A DNA stretch of 64,000 nucleotides from an endosymbiont of Escarpia spicata (GCA_003349915.1 QFXE01000021.1:248001-312000); one strand, 5' to 3'. Shown: positions 17,275 to 27,885, counted from the stretch's first letter. The notes: generated by a model from the letters alone, not told the origin. A program made the numbers and translations.

Positions 17275-18661
17275 GTTTTTTATACCCGCTGGATGGAATG
17301 TAGCGCATCGCCAACAGGATCAGCACCAACACAGGCATCCCCATCAGGGTGGTGAGCAGGAAAAAAGTCTGATAACCCATGCCGTCCACCATCACCCCGG
17401 AGAATCCACCCAAAAATTTCGGCAACAGTAACATCACAGAGCTGAACAGGGCATATTGGGTAGCTGAGTAGGAGATATTGGTCAGGCTGGAGAGATAGGC
17501 AATGAAAGCAGCCGTCGCCACACCAGCACTCAGGTTGTCGATAGATATTACCAGGGTCAACATCGGCACATCGTGCCCCACCCCTGCCAACATGGCAAAC
17601 AGCAGGTTAGTGGCGGCCGCCAAAAGGCCACCCAGTAAGAGAGTGCGCATTACACCTATCCTTACCATCAGCAAACCACCAAGCCCCGCCCCGACCAGTG
17701 TCATGATCACGCCGTAGATCTTGGTGATGGTTGCCACCTCCCCTTTCGAGAACCCCATATCCACGTAGAAGACGTTGGAGATAACTCCCAGTACTACATC
17801 AGATATACGGTAGGTGGCGATCAGTGCCAGGATCAACAACGCCTGCCAACGGTAGCGGCTGATAAAATCGACAAAGGGGCTGATGGCGGCATTATAGAAA
17901 CCTTCGGCAAACCGGCGTAGCGCCAGGGGCAGCCACTGCTGGTGCTCGATCAAAGTGTCGGTCCGGTTTTCCCGCTCCAGAGTGTGAGAATCGGCGGTGA
18001 CCTCCGGCTCGCGGATGATCAGCGTGGTAACAATACCGACCAGCATCATCAGCGCCATACTCAGGTAGGCTGCCATCCAGGCGCCCTGATGATAAATCGC
18101 ATCATCAGGATCAAACAGGGCGGCAATCGCCAGCGCCCCTGCCCCACTCATGATCATCGCCAACCGGTAGCCCATCATATAGGTGGCCGCCATGGCCCCC
18201 TGCAGGTTCTCCTCGACACTTTCGATGCGGTAGGCATCGATTACGATGTCTTGTGTGGCCGAGGCAAAAGCCACGCCTAATGCAAGCAGTGCAAAACGGG
18301 CAAGACTCTCCTGTGGATCCGACAAAGCCATGCCGACCAGACCCGCAATGATGCAAAACTGGGAGAGCAGCATCCAACTGCGCCTTCGTCCCAGCAATCG
18401 ATTCAGCAACGGCAGGGGCAGGCGATCCACCAGCGGCGCCCACACCCACTTGAAACCGTAGGCCAGCGCCACCCAACTGACAAACCCTATCGTACTGCGT
18501 TCAACACCTGCTTCCCGCAGCCAGAAAGAGAGCGTGCCGAACACCAGCAGCAGCGGCAGCCCTGCGGAAAAACCAAGGAACAGCATGCCCCGCACCCGGG
18601 GATGCCAATAGACCCTGGAGGCATCCAGCCAATTGGTGAGCGTACTGCTTGGGTTGGGCAC
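17267..18661 (-). CDS. ampG: AmpG-family muropeptide permease (MFS)
   Basis: 464 residues from a GTG start at 18661, chosen because AGGAG lies five bases upstream; an ATG at 18715 would extend it by 18 residues without a ribosome binding site. About 12-14 membrane helices. The N-terminal RVYWHPRVRGMLFLGFSAGLPLLLVFGTLSFWLREAGV and SWVALAYGFKWVWAPLVDRLPLP are strongly AmpG-like. AmpG imports anhydro-muropeptides for cell-wall recycling. It is probably transcribed with the downstream TauE-like gene. Confidence 0.9.
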   Translation of the reverse strand: MPNPSSTLTNWLDASRVYWHPRVRGMLFLGFSAGLPLLLVFGTLSFWLREAGVERSTIGFVSWVALAYGFKWVWAPLVDRLPLPLLNRLLGRRRSWMLLSQFCIIAGLVGMALSDPQESLARFALLALGVAFASATQDIVIDAYRIESVEENLQGAMAATYMMGYRLAMIMSGAGALAIAALFDPDDAIYHQGAWMAAYLSMALMMLVGIVTTLIIREPEVTADSHTLERENRTDTLIEHQQWLPLALRRFAEGFYNAAISPFVDFISRYRWQALLILALIATYRISDVVLGVISNVFYVDMGFSKGEVATITKIYGVIMTLVGAGLGGLLMVRIGVMRTLLLGGLLAAATNLLFAMLAGVGHDVPMLTLVISIDNLSAGVATAAFIAYLSSLTNISYSATQYALFSSVMLLLPKFLGGFSGVMVDGMGYQTFFLLTTLMGMPVLVLILLAMRYIPSSGYKKHA

Positions 18662-18756
18662 TGAGACTCCTGTTGTGGTGACCAATGGATTCAATATGCA
18701 AAAAACCGGGGCCATTATAGGCGTCTCAGGCGATCATTTCCCAAGCTATCACCTAA

Positions 18757-18791
18757 TGCTCTGTCAACGTAATTATTACATTGATAGAGCA
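18757..18791. repeat. palindromic repeat element, short copy C
   Basis: 35-bp near-perfect palindrome whose ends (TGCTCT ... AGAGCA) and inner arm GTAAT match the terminal repeats of copies A and B, but without their core. It lies 53 bp upstream of pyrE, and a TACAAT hexamer at 18810-18815 starts exactly 19 bp after its end, the same spacing as at copy A. Confidence 0.65.
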
Positions 18792-18844
18792 CTTGTAGGG
18801 GTACTAAGTTACAATTCGCGCATCACCATAATCGGAAATAACCC

Positions 18845-19489
18845 ATGCAGAATTATCAGCGCGAATTTCTCGACTTTGCCCTGGACGTGGCGGTGCTTCG
18901 CTTCGGTGAATTCACCCTAAAGTCCGGTCGTATCAGCCCCTACTTCTTTAATGCCGGGCTGTTCAATACAGGAGCCAGCCTGGCCCGCTTGGGCCGCTAC
19001 TACGCCCAGGCAATCGTCGATTCCGGTATCGAGTTCGATGTGCTCTATGGACCGGCCTACAAGGGAATTCCTCTGGCTGCAGTCACTGCTGCCGCCCTCT
19101 ACGACCACCACGCTCGGGACGTGCCCTATGCCTTCAATCGCAAAGAGGCCAAGGATCACGGCGAAGGCGGCATCATCGTCGGCCATGAACTGAACGGTGG
19201 CGTACTGATTATCGACGACGTCATCTCCGCCGGCACTTCGGTTAGGGAGTCGGTAGAGATCATCAAGGATCTTGGCGCCACTCCCGCTGGTGTGGTCATC
19301 GCCCTGGATCGTCAGGAGCGAGGCAAGGGGGAGCGTTCCGCCATTCAGGAAGTCGAGAGTGACTACGGCGTGCCGGTTGCCTCCATCGTGGCCCTGGAAC
19401 AGTTGGTCGAATACCTGGGGGAGAAACCCGATTCCGAAGAGTCGCTGGCACGCATCCGCGCCTACCGGAACGAGTACGGCGTCACCTAG
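18845..19489 (+). CDS. pyrE: orotate phosphoribosyltransferase
   Basis: 214 residues, the expected length. [18 protein letters not shown] near residue 22-39, [15 protein letters not shown] and the PRPP-binding signature [19 protein letters not shown] near residue 118-137 are all intact. It makes orotidine monophosphate from orotate and PRPP in pyrimidine synthesis. In gammaproteobacteria pyrE often lies near slmA, as here. It is convergent with the TauE gene and overlaps its end by four bases. Confidence 0.96.
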   Translation: MQNYQREFLDFALDVAVLRFGEFTLKSGRISPYFFNAGLFNTGASLARLGRYYAQAIVDSGIEFDVLYGPAYKGIPLAAVTAAALYDHHARDVPYAFNRKEAKDHGEGGIIVGHELNGGVLIIDDVISAGTSVRESVEIIKDLGATPAGVVIALDRQERGKGERSAIQEVESDYGVPVASIVALEQLVEYLGEKPDSEESLARIRAYRNEYGVT

Positions 19490-20232
19490 CCGATAATCAA
19501 CTTGCTGCCCACCAGCAGGGTGACGATTTCAAAGCCCCGCTTGATCCAGCGGTTCCCTTTGGTGATGGAGAGGTGGGCGCCGATGTAGCCCCCCAACAGG
19601 GAACCGGCCAGCAGTACTGGCAACCACTCCCATTTGACATCCCCCAACACCCCAAGGGTGACAGCCCCGGCACCGTTCCAGAATACGCCTACCAGCACCA
19701 GCGTGTGGGCCACCGCCCGCCGGTAATCGAGACCGAACCAGCGCACCAGCCAGAGGGTAACAAAAAGTCCGGTTCCAGAGGTCAATGAACCGTTAAGTAC
19801 ACCAATAAGAAAAAGTCCCGTCGCTCCAATCACAAACCCCGAAACATTTCGATGTATTGGAACGTACGATTGCCCTAGAGAGCGTTTGCTGATCGAGTAG
19901 ACACCCAAACCAAGCGTCAGGACACCCAATGCGATCTCCGCCGCTCGATCAGGCACCCGAAGGATCAGACTGGCGCCCAACACCACTCCCGGCAGCCCCG
20001 CTGCCAGCAGAAAGATCACGAACTGCCGCTCCAGTCCATCCTCCCGCAGATGCCGTATGGTTGCGCCAATGCCCAAGGCAACCGACGCAATCTTGTGGGT
20101 TGCGAGGGCAATTCAGAACGGCAATCCCAAAAAGATCAGCGCCGGCAGCTGCACCAACCCTGCACCTCCCCCGGAAAATGCAGAAAAGGTGTTAGCTAAC
20201 AAAGAGATAACAAAAAGGGTGAACTGTTCCAC
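19486..20232 (-). pseudogene. TauE/SafE family permease interrupted by one in-frame TGA (pseudogene or selenoprotein candidate)
   Basis: From a GTG at 20232 the frame reads MEQFTLFVISLLANTFSAF, then SGGGAGLVQLPALIFLGLPF, a TGA at 20115-20113 (codon 40), then IALATHKIASVALGIGATIR and a complete remainder, giving 248 codons in all. Both sides of the TGA are well-conserved TauE/SafE sequence with glycine-rich helix 1 and the ATHK motif, and there is no other lesion. Translation could otherwise only restart at an internal TTG (20076), losing the first membrane helices. The mRNA right after the UGA can fold into a 41-nt hairpin (20110-20070). A nonsense mutation, sequencing error or selenocysteine codon are all possible. 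Predicted product: an eight-helix inner-membrane exporter of sulfite or organosulfonates. Confidence 0.7.
20070..20110 (-). promoter_or_regulatory. hairpin immediately downstream of the in-frame UGA (SECIS-like candidate)
   Basis: In the mRNA sense, UGCCC (20110-20106) pairs with GGGCA (20074-20070) and GCAACC (20103-20098) pairs with GGUUGC (20083-20078), with a 2x3 internal loop and a 14-nt apical loop. The stem begins three bases after the UGA, where bacterial SECIS elements lie. A competing CGCAA/UUGCG stem also exists. The structure may be chance, since the sequence is coding. Confidence 0.3.
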
Positions 20233-20255
20233 AGATAATCTATCTTAAGACCAAG

Positions 20256-20348
20256 TGCTCTATCCATGTGATAATTACGGATTCAACGCGCCTTGCCGTG
20301 AACGTTGACAAGCTAACTGAACGTGTAATTATCACATGGAATAGAGTA
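20256..20348. repeat. palindromic repeat element, copy B
   Basis: 93-bp element with about 25-bp near-perfect terminal inverted repeats (TGCTCTATCCATGTGATAAT at the left end). The core GCGCCTTGCCGTGAACGTTG and GCTAACTGAAC matches copy A (15453-15541). It lies between the divergent TauE gene (24 bp away) and the DUF4124 gene. A TATAAT box at 20361-20366 follows it. Confidence 0.78.
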
Positions 20349-20445
20349 CTGGGGTCGCAGTATAATCCCTCTTTAGGATATAAAAGGTCGGGAACAAACG
20401 GCCGCCACCCCAGTCACTCAAGGTCGAGAAGATACCTGGTTATTG

Positions 20446-21441
20446 ATGGAAACAATAAACAACTTAATTAAACCATCCAGACTTCTGCTTGTGACGTTGT
20501 TGTCGCTGGCATCTGTCTCTTTGCCCGTTAACGCAGGAAAACTATACAAATGGGTTGATGAGAGCGGTCGGGTCCACTACTCCGACAGCATGCCGCCGGA
20601 GGATGTCAGACGAGAGCACACCTATATGGATGAGCGGGGGCTGACAGTCAATAAAGTGGGCGCCGCAAAAACTCAGGAGGAGATCGAACAGCAAGAGGCA
20701 CTGAAACGACTGCAGAAAGAACAGCAGGTGCTGATCAAGGAGCAGCAGGCGGCTGACCGGGTATTGCTGCGTACCTTCAGAAGTGAAGATGACATTCTGA
20801 TGGCCCGGGACGGCCAACTTAGGGCAGTCGACCTCTCCCTTCAGGTGATCAACTCCAATATCAGGCAACTCAAGAGCAAACTCGAAGAGATGCAGCGCAA
20901 CGCTGCCAGCCTGGAACTCAGCGGCGAAGCGGTTTCAGCTGAATATCTTCAACGGATCGACCGTAAGCGCCAATCATTGAAGGAATCATATCAATCCATC
21001 GTACATCGGGAACGGGATAAAAACAGGATCCGCATAGCTTTTGCCCGCGACCTGGAAAGGTTCAGAGTGTTAAAACGGCTCAGCCGAAAACCGGACGACA
21101 AGCTGGAGACAGCGCAGTCCGAAGAGGGACTGAGCAACGTTTACCATTGCCAGGGGGAGAGTCGCTGCGAAGCATCCTGGCAAGCTGCCAAGCAATACCT
21201 CCACTCTCATGCAACCACCCCGGTTCGAATGCTCGCAGAGAACATTCTGATGACCGGACAGCCCGTAAAAGCACAGGATATCAGCGTCACTATGTCACGC
21301 CTCACTGATTCCATAACCCGGCAAACGATCATTTTTATGGACCTGCAGTGCAAGGACACCCCTGAAGGCACAGCCTTCTGCGCCAGTGAGCCGGTGCGCC
21401 AGATAAGGAATGGGTTTAACGCGGCAGTTGCAGAGCGTTAA
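20446..21441 (+). CDS. DUF4124 domain exported protein
   Basis: 331 residues from ATG 20446 (an in-frame TTG sits directly before it). A signal peptide spans residues about 12-30 (LLLVTLLSLASVSLPVNAG). The DUF4124 domain KLYKWVDESGRVHYSDSMPP follows at once. Residues about 70-240 are a long charged coiled coil, and the C-terminal part contains two Cys-bearing segments (VYHCQGESRCEASW, DLQCKDTPEGTAFC) that may form disulfides. It is periplasmic, with unknown function. Palindromic copy B and a TATAAT box lie upstream. Confidence 0.82.
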   Translation: METINNLIKPSRLLLVTLLSLASVSLPVNAGKLYKWVDESGRVHYSDSMPPEDVRREHTYMDERGLTVNKVGAAKTQEEIEQQEALKRLQKEQQVLIKEQQAADRVLLRTFRSEDDILMARDGQLRAVDLSLQVINSNIRQLKSKLEEMQRNAASLELSGEAVSAEYLQRIDRKRQSLKESYQSIVHRERDKNRIRIAFARDLERFRVLKRLSRKPDDKLETAQSEEGLSNVYHCQGESRCEASWQAAKQYLHSHATTPVRMLAENILMTGQPVKAQDISVTMSRLTDSITRQTIIFMDLQCKDTPEGTAFCASEPVRQIRNGFNAAVAER

Positions 21442-21460
21442 AGCAGAATGTTGGCAGGTG

Positions 21461-22050
21461 TCACGGCAGATTAAAGAGCGCGGCTTCCAGCACCCCCCAT
21501 TGAGCTTCCCATTGGGTTAAAGGCGCCGTCTTGAAACGGCTGCGGCTATATTGGTGCATCCTGCCTTCAACAGCCGCCAGCATGAGGTTTGCCGACACGC
21601 AGGCATCGACAGTCTGCAGCCCGCCTTCCCGCAGGTCGCCCTCCCGCAGGATCTGCTTCAGCTGGGTTTCGAGCCGGGAAAAGAATTGGCCCACCCGAGT
21701 CTGCAACCGTTCAGTTTCGCCAACCAGCGCATCGCCGAGCAGTACCCTGGTAATGCCGGGATTGCGTTCAGAAAAAAGCAATATCAGGTAGAGCAGCCTG
21801 CCGCAGCGCAATCTGGCATCACTCTCTTCCTCCAGTATCTGGTTGATACGCACGAAGATGCTCTCCTCGGCAAAATCGATCAACCCTTCAAACATCTTCG
21901 CCTTACTGGCAAAATGACGATAGAGCGCCGCCTCGGATATTTCTGCGGCCCGCGCCAGCGCAGCTGTGGTAATGCGGCCACCGGGGTTCTGTTCAAGTTC
22001 GCGGGCCAGCGCCTCGAGAATCAGCTGTTTGCGCGGTATCCTGCTACTCA

Positions 22051-22051
<1 letters not shown>
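21461..22051 (-). CDS. slmA: SlmA, nucleoid occlusion factor
   Basis: 196 residues (E. coli SlmA has 198). The TetR helix-turn-helix ITTAALARAAEISEAALYRHFASKAKMFEGL lies near residues 26-56, and the C-terminal domain ends with QWEAQWGVLEAALFNLP. SlmA binds specific sites on the nucleoid and blocks FtsZ assembly over it. The ATG overlaps the argB stop by one base. The slmA-argB-algC-coaBC order is the one common in gammaproteobacteria. Confidence 0.92.
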
Positions 22052-22953
<902 letters not shown>

Positions 22954-22994
22954 TCAACTGTGTCAGTAAGAATAAAGCTGTTACCGAATCGGGG

Positions 22995-25544
22995 TCAAAA
23001 CGGCAGTTTGAGATCCGGCTGCACCTGACCAAGAAGGTTGCGAAAGACATCCATTACCAGATTAAGCGCATCTTCGTCCTCCGCCTCGAAACGGAATATC
23101 AGAGCCGGGGTGGTGTTGGATGTACGCACCAGCCCCCAACCTTGCTCGAACTCAGCCCGCAGACCGTCGATTCTGAGCAGCCGCGCGCCGGGAAGATCCG
23201 GCTGCTTGTCCAGTGCTGCCATGATGACGTCACTCTCACCCTCTTTCAGGGCCACGCTGTATTCCGGGGTAGAGACACTCTCCGGCAGTTCGGCAAAGAT
23301 CTCTGTGCTGCTGCGGGGATCGAGGGTCAATATCTCCAGCAACCTGGCCGCCGCATACAGACCATCATCAAAACCATACCAACGTTCTGCAAACATGATG
23401 TGCCCGCTGAACTCGCCCGCCAGCAGTGCCCCCGTCTCTTTCATCTTCGCCTTGAGCATGGAGTGGCCGCTCATCCACATCAACGGCCGTCCGCCGTTGG
23501 CAAGCACTACATTGGCAAGATGACGGCTGCACTTCACGTCATAGACGATATCTCCGCCTGGCTCCCGGGAGAGCACGTCCATGGCCAGATACATCAGCAC
23601 CCGGTCCGGCCAGATAATTTTGCCTGAGGCATCCACTACGCCGACCCGGTCCCCATCACCGTCGAAGGCAAAGCCGATATCAGCCTTGCTCTCCACAACC
23701 TGTTTTGACAACGCCTGCATATTTTCGGGGCGGCTGGGATCTGGGTGATGATTGGGGAAGTCCCCGTCCACATCGCAGAACAGCTCCTCCACTTCACATC
23801 CCAACTGTTGAAAAAGTTGGGTCGCCAGCACTGAAGAAGCGCCGTTGCCGCAGTCGACCACCACTTTCATTCCCCGGGCCAAACTCACATCATTAATGAC
23901 CCGGTCGGTGTATTCCGGAATGATACCCCGAGTTTCCAAATCCCCGTCGCCCTGCAGTAAATTGCCCTGCTGAATACGCCGGTAGATCGATTGAATCCCC
24001 TCTGAGGAGAGACTCTCACCGCCGATCACGACCTTGATACCGTTGTATTCCGGGGGGTTGTGACTGCCGGTCACAACCACGCCACAACCTGCAGTAAACT
24101 CATGCGCAGCAAAGTAGAGCAGAGGAGTAGGCGCCAGTCCCACATCGATCACATCGCGACCACTTCCCCGCAATCCCCGTACCAGCGCCTCCGCCAATCG
24201 TTCACTGGAATGCCTGCCATCACGCGCCACGACCACCGTCTGAAAACCCTGCTCGTAGATTTCACTACCGACAGCGCGACCGATTGCCTCAACGCCCTCT
24301 TCGTTCAGGGTATCGTCCACCAGACCACGGATATCATAGGCTCTGAAGATTGACACAGGGACGGCCGTAACCGGGGCAGACGATAGAGCCGTGGTACGAA
24401 CCGGAGGTAAACTACGCGAATCCTCAGCCATATCAGAAGCTGAAAACAGATCTTCATCCACAGTGATGCCATGTCTGGATCCAGCATCACGTTTGCGTTT
24501 GGCGCGACGTTCGATGCGGCGTGTTCTGACCTCACGCGCCTGATGCTCCAATATTTCAAGTGTGGCCTGCATATCAAGAAGACGGGCCATATGTCGTGTG
24601 GGCGATTTGCCCATCATCACGCTTTCCATGAGTTCCAGAATGCTGTACTGATCCTTTTTCAATGCCCTGCGCATGCCTTCCGCAAGCAGTAAGAGCAGAG
24701 CCGCACTCAAGACAATCGCCACCAGCCCTGGCAGCAGCAACATCAGGTCATTGGTGAATCCCTCTTTGCCGACTGACGATTTCCAGTAGGCCACTTCCCA
24801 GATACTGCCCGACACCGGCAACGTCCCATCAGGCTGTTGCTGATCAGGCGGGACACTGCCGGCCATTGCCAACACCAGTGCGCTGGCCCGATCCACAACC
24901 TGGCGCACTTCGACCCGCCCGGCATATTCCTTCACACTGTCTACCGAATCCTGCAAACCGCCAGCCGGGAAGGCTGCATGAATGACGCCCAATACGGTCT
25001 CATCTTCCGCAGAGCGCACAGCCACCACCATCGCAACATACTGCTGGGCACTGCCAAACTGATGGACCTCTGCGGGGGGAGTCTGCAACTGTTTCTCGGC
25101 CTGGCGCATCAGTTCCAGGGAGGCATAACCAAGATGCGGCATCACACTGCTATCCGGTTCACGTTGTCCGGCAGGCAGTAACCTGATACGCAAAACGCCG
25201 GGCACTATCTGGGTCAGCTGATCTTCCCGTTCCCGCAAAGCCATGCGGTCATTCAGACGAAACAGCGCTGTGGTATTGGGGTCTCTGGCTATGCCCTCCA
25301 ATAGCTGAAGACGGAAGAGGTTTTGTTCAGAGAGCCGGCCTGCCAGCGCCTGCGCACCGGTTTCAATCTGACGTGCCGCCAGCGACTCATCCCTGTCGTG
25401 AAACTGAAGATAGACCATCGCCCAAGCCAGGATGATCAACACCATCACCCCTACTACAGCCATCAGCCAGTACCAGCGGATACCGTGACCCGCCTGTTCT
25501 CCGCCCCTGTACGTCTGTTCGCTCTGTTTGTTCTGTCTCTTCAT
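22995..25544 (-). CDS. algC: phosphomannomutase/phosphoglucomutase AlgC with membrane-anchored N-terminal extension
   Basis: 849 residues. The first 400 form an extension: membrane helices at about 24-47 and 262-286 frame an extracytoplasmic sensor-like domain, followed by a charged linker. The enzyme domain starts at SIFRAYDIRG and has the active serine loop VVTGSHNPPEYNG, metal loop FAFDGDGDRVGVVD, sugar loop LLAGEFSGHIMF and phosphate loop RTSNTTPALIF, all intact. It interconverts hexose 1- and 6-phosphates for polysaccharide precursors. Extended AlgC proteins of this kind are known in pseudomonads and relatives. It begins 13 bp after coaBC. Confidence 0.93.
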   Translation of the reverse strand: MKRQNKQSEQTYRGGEQAGHGIRWYWLMAVVGVMVLIILAWAMVYLQFHDRDESLAARQIETGAQALAGRLSEQNLFRLQLLEGIARDPNTTALFRLNDRMALREREDQLTQIVPGVLRIRLLPAGQREPDSSVMPHLGYASLELMRQAEKQLQTPPAEVHQFGSAQQYVAMVVAVRSAEDETVLGVIHAAFPAGGLQDSVDSVKEYAGRVEVRQVVDRASALVLAMAGSVPPDQQQPDGTLPVSGSIWEVAYWKSSVGKEGFTNDLMLLLPGLVAIVLSAALLLLLAEGMRRALKKDQYSILELMESVMMGKSPTRHMARLLDMQATLEILEHQAREVRTRRIERRAKRKRDAGSRHGITVDEDLFSASDMAEDSRSLPPVRTTALSSAPVTAVPVSIFRAYDIRGLVDDTLNEEGVEAIGRAVGSEIYEQGFQTVVVARDGRHSSERLAEALVRGLRGSGRDVIDVGLAPTPLLYFAAHEFTAGCGVVVTGSHNPPEYNGIKVVIGGESLSSEGIQSIYRRIQQGNLLQGDGDLETRGIIPEYTDRVINDVSLARGMKVVVDCGNGASSVLATQLFQQLGCEVEELFCDVDGDFPNHHPDPSRPENMQALSKQVVESKADIGFAFDGDGDRVGVVDASGKIIWPDRVLMYLAMDVLSREPGGDIVYDVKCSRHLANVVLANGGRPLMWMSGHSMLKAKMKETGALLAGEFSGHIMFAERWYGFDDGLYAAARLLEILTLDPRSSTEIFAELPESVSTPEYSVALKEGESDVIMAALDKQPDLPGARLLRIDGLRAEFEQGWGLVRTSNTTPALIFRFEAEDEDALNLVMDVFRNLLGQVQPDLKLPF

Positions 25545-25557
25545 GACTGTACGTCAA

Positions 25558-26769
25558 TCATCCCAGGTTAGCCTGAATATGATACCGCTCGGCGATACGC
25601 TCTGCGAGCCGTTCCGCCACCACCGGTTTCGCCATCATCGGGATTGCCTCCCTGCCGCCCTCCCACAACAAAAGCAGCGCATTCTCATCCCCTTCGAACC
25701 CCCCCCTGCTTCCACCAACCCGATTCGCCGCAATAAGGTCCACCTTCTTGGCGCGTCGTTTGGCATCTGCGAAGGCTTCCACATCATCCGTTTCGGCAGC
25801 AAACCCGACGGTATAGGGCGCTTCATCCAGCGCCGCCACCAGAGCGAGAATATCCGGATTTTTCCGCAGATTCAGTTGCAAGGTTTCACTACTCTTTTTG
25901 ATCTTCTTGGCAGCTATCTCAGTGGGACGATAGTCTGCTACCGCCGCCACGCCAACAAAGATGTCACAGGCACTGGCCCGCGCCATCACTGCCTCTTCCA
26001 TTTGCAGCGCGGTCTCCACATCCACCCGCAGAACACGGTCAGGCGTGGTAAGCGCCACCGGCCCACTGATGAGTGTAACCTCAGCCCCCAAGCGCGCCAG
26101 AGATGCCGCCAATGCATAACCCATCTTGCCGGAACTGCGATTTCCGACATAACGCACCGGATCGATGAACTCCCGGGTCGGACCTGCCGTTATCAATACG
26201 CGTTTCCCCTGCAGCGATCCAGAAGCAAAAATCGATTCCGCCTGCGCCAACAGGACGTCGGGTTCCAGCATCCGGCCCGGGCCGGTCTCACCGCACGCCT
26301 GCTCGCCCTCATCAGGCCCCCACAACTGAAGCCCCCGCTGCCGTAACAAGCGGGCATTCTCCTGAGTGGCGGGATTCAGCCACATCTGCCGATTCATCGC
26401 CGGCGCCAGCGCAATGGTGGCGGTGGTCGCAAGAGAGAGCGTGGATAGCAGATCATTCGCCATACCGGCCGCCAGCCGTGCCATGAAGTCGGCACTGGCC
26501 GGAGCAACCAAAACCAGATCAGCCCAGCGCGCCAGGTCGATATGGTTCATCGCCGCTTCCTGATCTGTGTCGAGCAGTTCCGTATAGACACGCTCTTTGG
26601 AGAGCGCCTGGAATGTCAGGGTCGTGACAAATGCCTGGGCCGCAGGGGTCATCACCACTCTTACTATAGCTCCTGCCTGCATCAGCGCACGGAGCAACGC
26701 CGCGCTCTTGTAAGCGGCAATGCCACCGGTAACACCGAGAACAACCTTTTTTCCCTGCAACACAGACAT
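25558..26769 (-). CDS. coaBC: bifunctional phosphopantothenoylcysteine decarboxylase/synthetase CoaBC
   Basis: 403 residues from the ATG at 26769 (MSVLQGKKVVLGVTGGIAAY). The longer frame to 26850 lacks homology and overlaps the radC promoter region. The CoaC flavoprotein domain includes the substrate motif PAMNRQMWLNPATQEN near residue 125. The CoaB domain starts near residue 190 with GKRVLITAGPTREFIDPVRYVGNRSSGKMG and includes AAVADYRPTEIAAKKIKK. Together they make 4'-phosphopantetheine for coenzyme A. The dut gene that usually lies between coaBC and algC is absent. Confidence 0.95.
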   Translation of the reverse strand: MSVLQGKKVVLGVTGGIAAYKSAALLRALMQAGAIVRVVMTPAAQAFVTTLTFQALSKERVYTELLDTDQEAAMNHIDLARWADLVLVAPASADFMARLAAGMANDLLSTLSLATTATIALAPAMNRQMWLNPATQENARLLRQRGLQLWGPDEGEQACGETGPGRMLEPDVLLAQAESIFASGSLQGKRVLITAGPTREFIDPVRYVGNRSSGKMGYALAASLARLGAEVTLISGPVALTTPDRVLRVDVETALQMEEAVMARASACDIFVGVAAVADYRPTEIAAKKIKKSSETLQLNLRKNPDILALVAALDEAPYTVGFAAETDDVEAFADAKRRAKKVDLIAANRVGGSRGGFEGDENALLLLWEGGREAIPMMAKPVVAERLAERIAERYHIQANLG

Positions 26770-26963
26770 CGATTTGAAATGACCACAGACTCCCGACTGG
26801 CAAGAGTACCCCATGGGACTGTTACAGCAAAGCAGCAGTGTCCAGGGCATGAGTAAGCACTAACCCCATCAGCGGAAAAAATAGGAATTTCGTGACTCAG
26901 AACACATTTTTCCGCTAACCTTAGGGCGAGATTATGGAAGCCTATCTAAGACATGGAGGTCTT

Positions 26964-27638
26964 ATGCCAATCACCGACTGGCCCATCGCCGAACGACCAA
27001 GGGAAAAACTGCTGCAAAAGGGCGCCACCGCCCTGTCCGACGCCGAACTACTGGCAATTTTTCTGCGTACCGGCGTCGCTGGAAAAACCGCTGTGGATCT
27101 CGCGCGGGATCTGCTGCGGGAGTACGGAGGACTCAGACACCTGCTGGCCGCAGGGCAGAAGAGATTCTGTCAAAGCAAGGGACTGGGAAACGCCAAATAT
27201 GCGCAGCTTCAGGCCGTCCTGGAGATGGGACGCCGTTACCTGCAAGAAGATCTGGAGCGGGGCGAACCACTCACCAGTCCCGCCGCATCCCGACGCTACC
27301 TGCAGTCGCGCCTGAGACACTATCCCTACGAGGTATTTGCCTGCCTGTTTCTCGACAATCGTCATCGGGTAATTGAATACGAAGAGTTGTTTCGGGGCAC
27401 CATCGACGGCGCCAGCGTCCCACCCAGAGAGGTGGTTCGGCGCGCCCTCGAACTCAATGCCGCCGCCCTCATCCTTGCCCACAACCACCCCTCGGGCGTC
27501 GCTGAACCAAGCCAGGCCGACCAACAGATCACCCTTCGCATTCGCGAAGCCCTGACACTTGTGGATATCCGAGTGCTGGACCATTTTGTCATCGGCGATG
27601 GTGAGCCGGTGTCTTTGGCGGAGCGGGGGATGATGTGA
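26964..27638 (+). CDS. radC: RadC/JAB-domain DNA repair-type protein
   Basis: 224 residues from the ATG at 26964, preceded by GGAGG four bases upstream; an earlier start at 26934 has no ribosome binding site. The N-terminal helix-hairpin-helix region ([28 protein letters not shown]) is followed by the JAB/MPN metal-binding motif [20 protein letters not shown] near residue 170-190. RadC is linked to fork or repair processes, but its exact role is unsettled. It is divergent from coaBC as in many relatives. A heptamer tandem array starts eight bases after its stop. Confidence 0.93.
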   Translation: MPITDWPIAERPREKLLQKGATALSDAELLAIFLRTGVAGKTAVDLARDLLREYGGLRHLLAAGQKRFCQSKGLGNAKYAQLQAVLEMGRRYLQEDLERGEPLTSPAASRRYLQSRLRHYPYEVFACLFLDNRHRVIEYEELFRGTIDGASVPPREVVRRALELNAAALILAHNHPSGVAEPSQADQQITLRIREALTLVDIRVLDHFVIGDGEPVSLAERGMM

Positions 27639-27645
27639 AACCCCA

Positions 27646-27717
<72 letters not shown>

Positions 27718-27830
27718 AGCATAATTTTAGCCAGAGACACGTCAAGTTTAATTCCAGGAAACCCCTATTCAATTGGACCATTGTCATCTCGACCGGAGGG
27801 AGAGATCTCCAACTACAGGGGGCACAGCAC

Positions 27831-27885
27831 GTAGGATGTGGTGAGTAAAACGAACCGCATCAGTCGCGACAGATGCGCATCCTAC
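27831..27885. repeat. GTAGGATG-type palindromic repeat
   Basis: Ends GTAGGATGTG and CATCCTAC are complementary, with inner GAACCGCATC and GATGCGCATCC parts. It resembles a dispersed palindrome seen in many proteobacterial genomes; only one copy is in the window. Confidence 0.65.
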
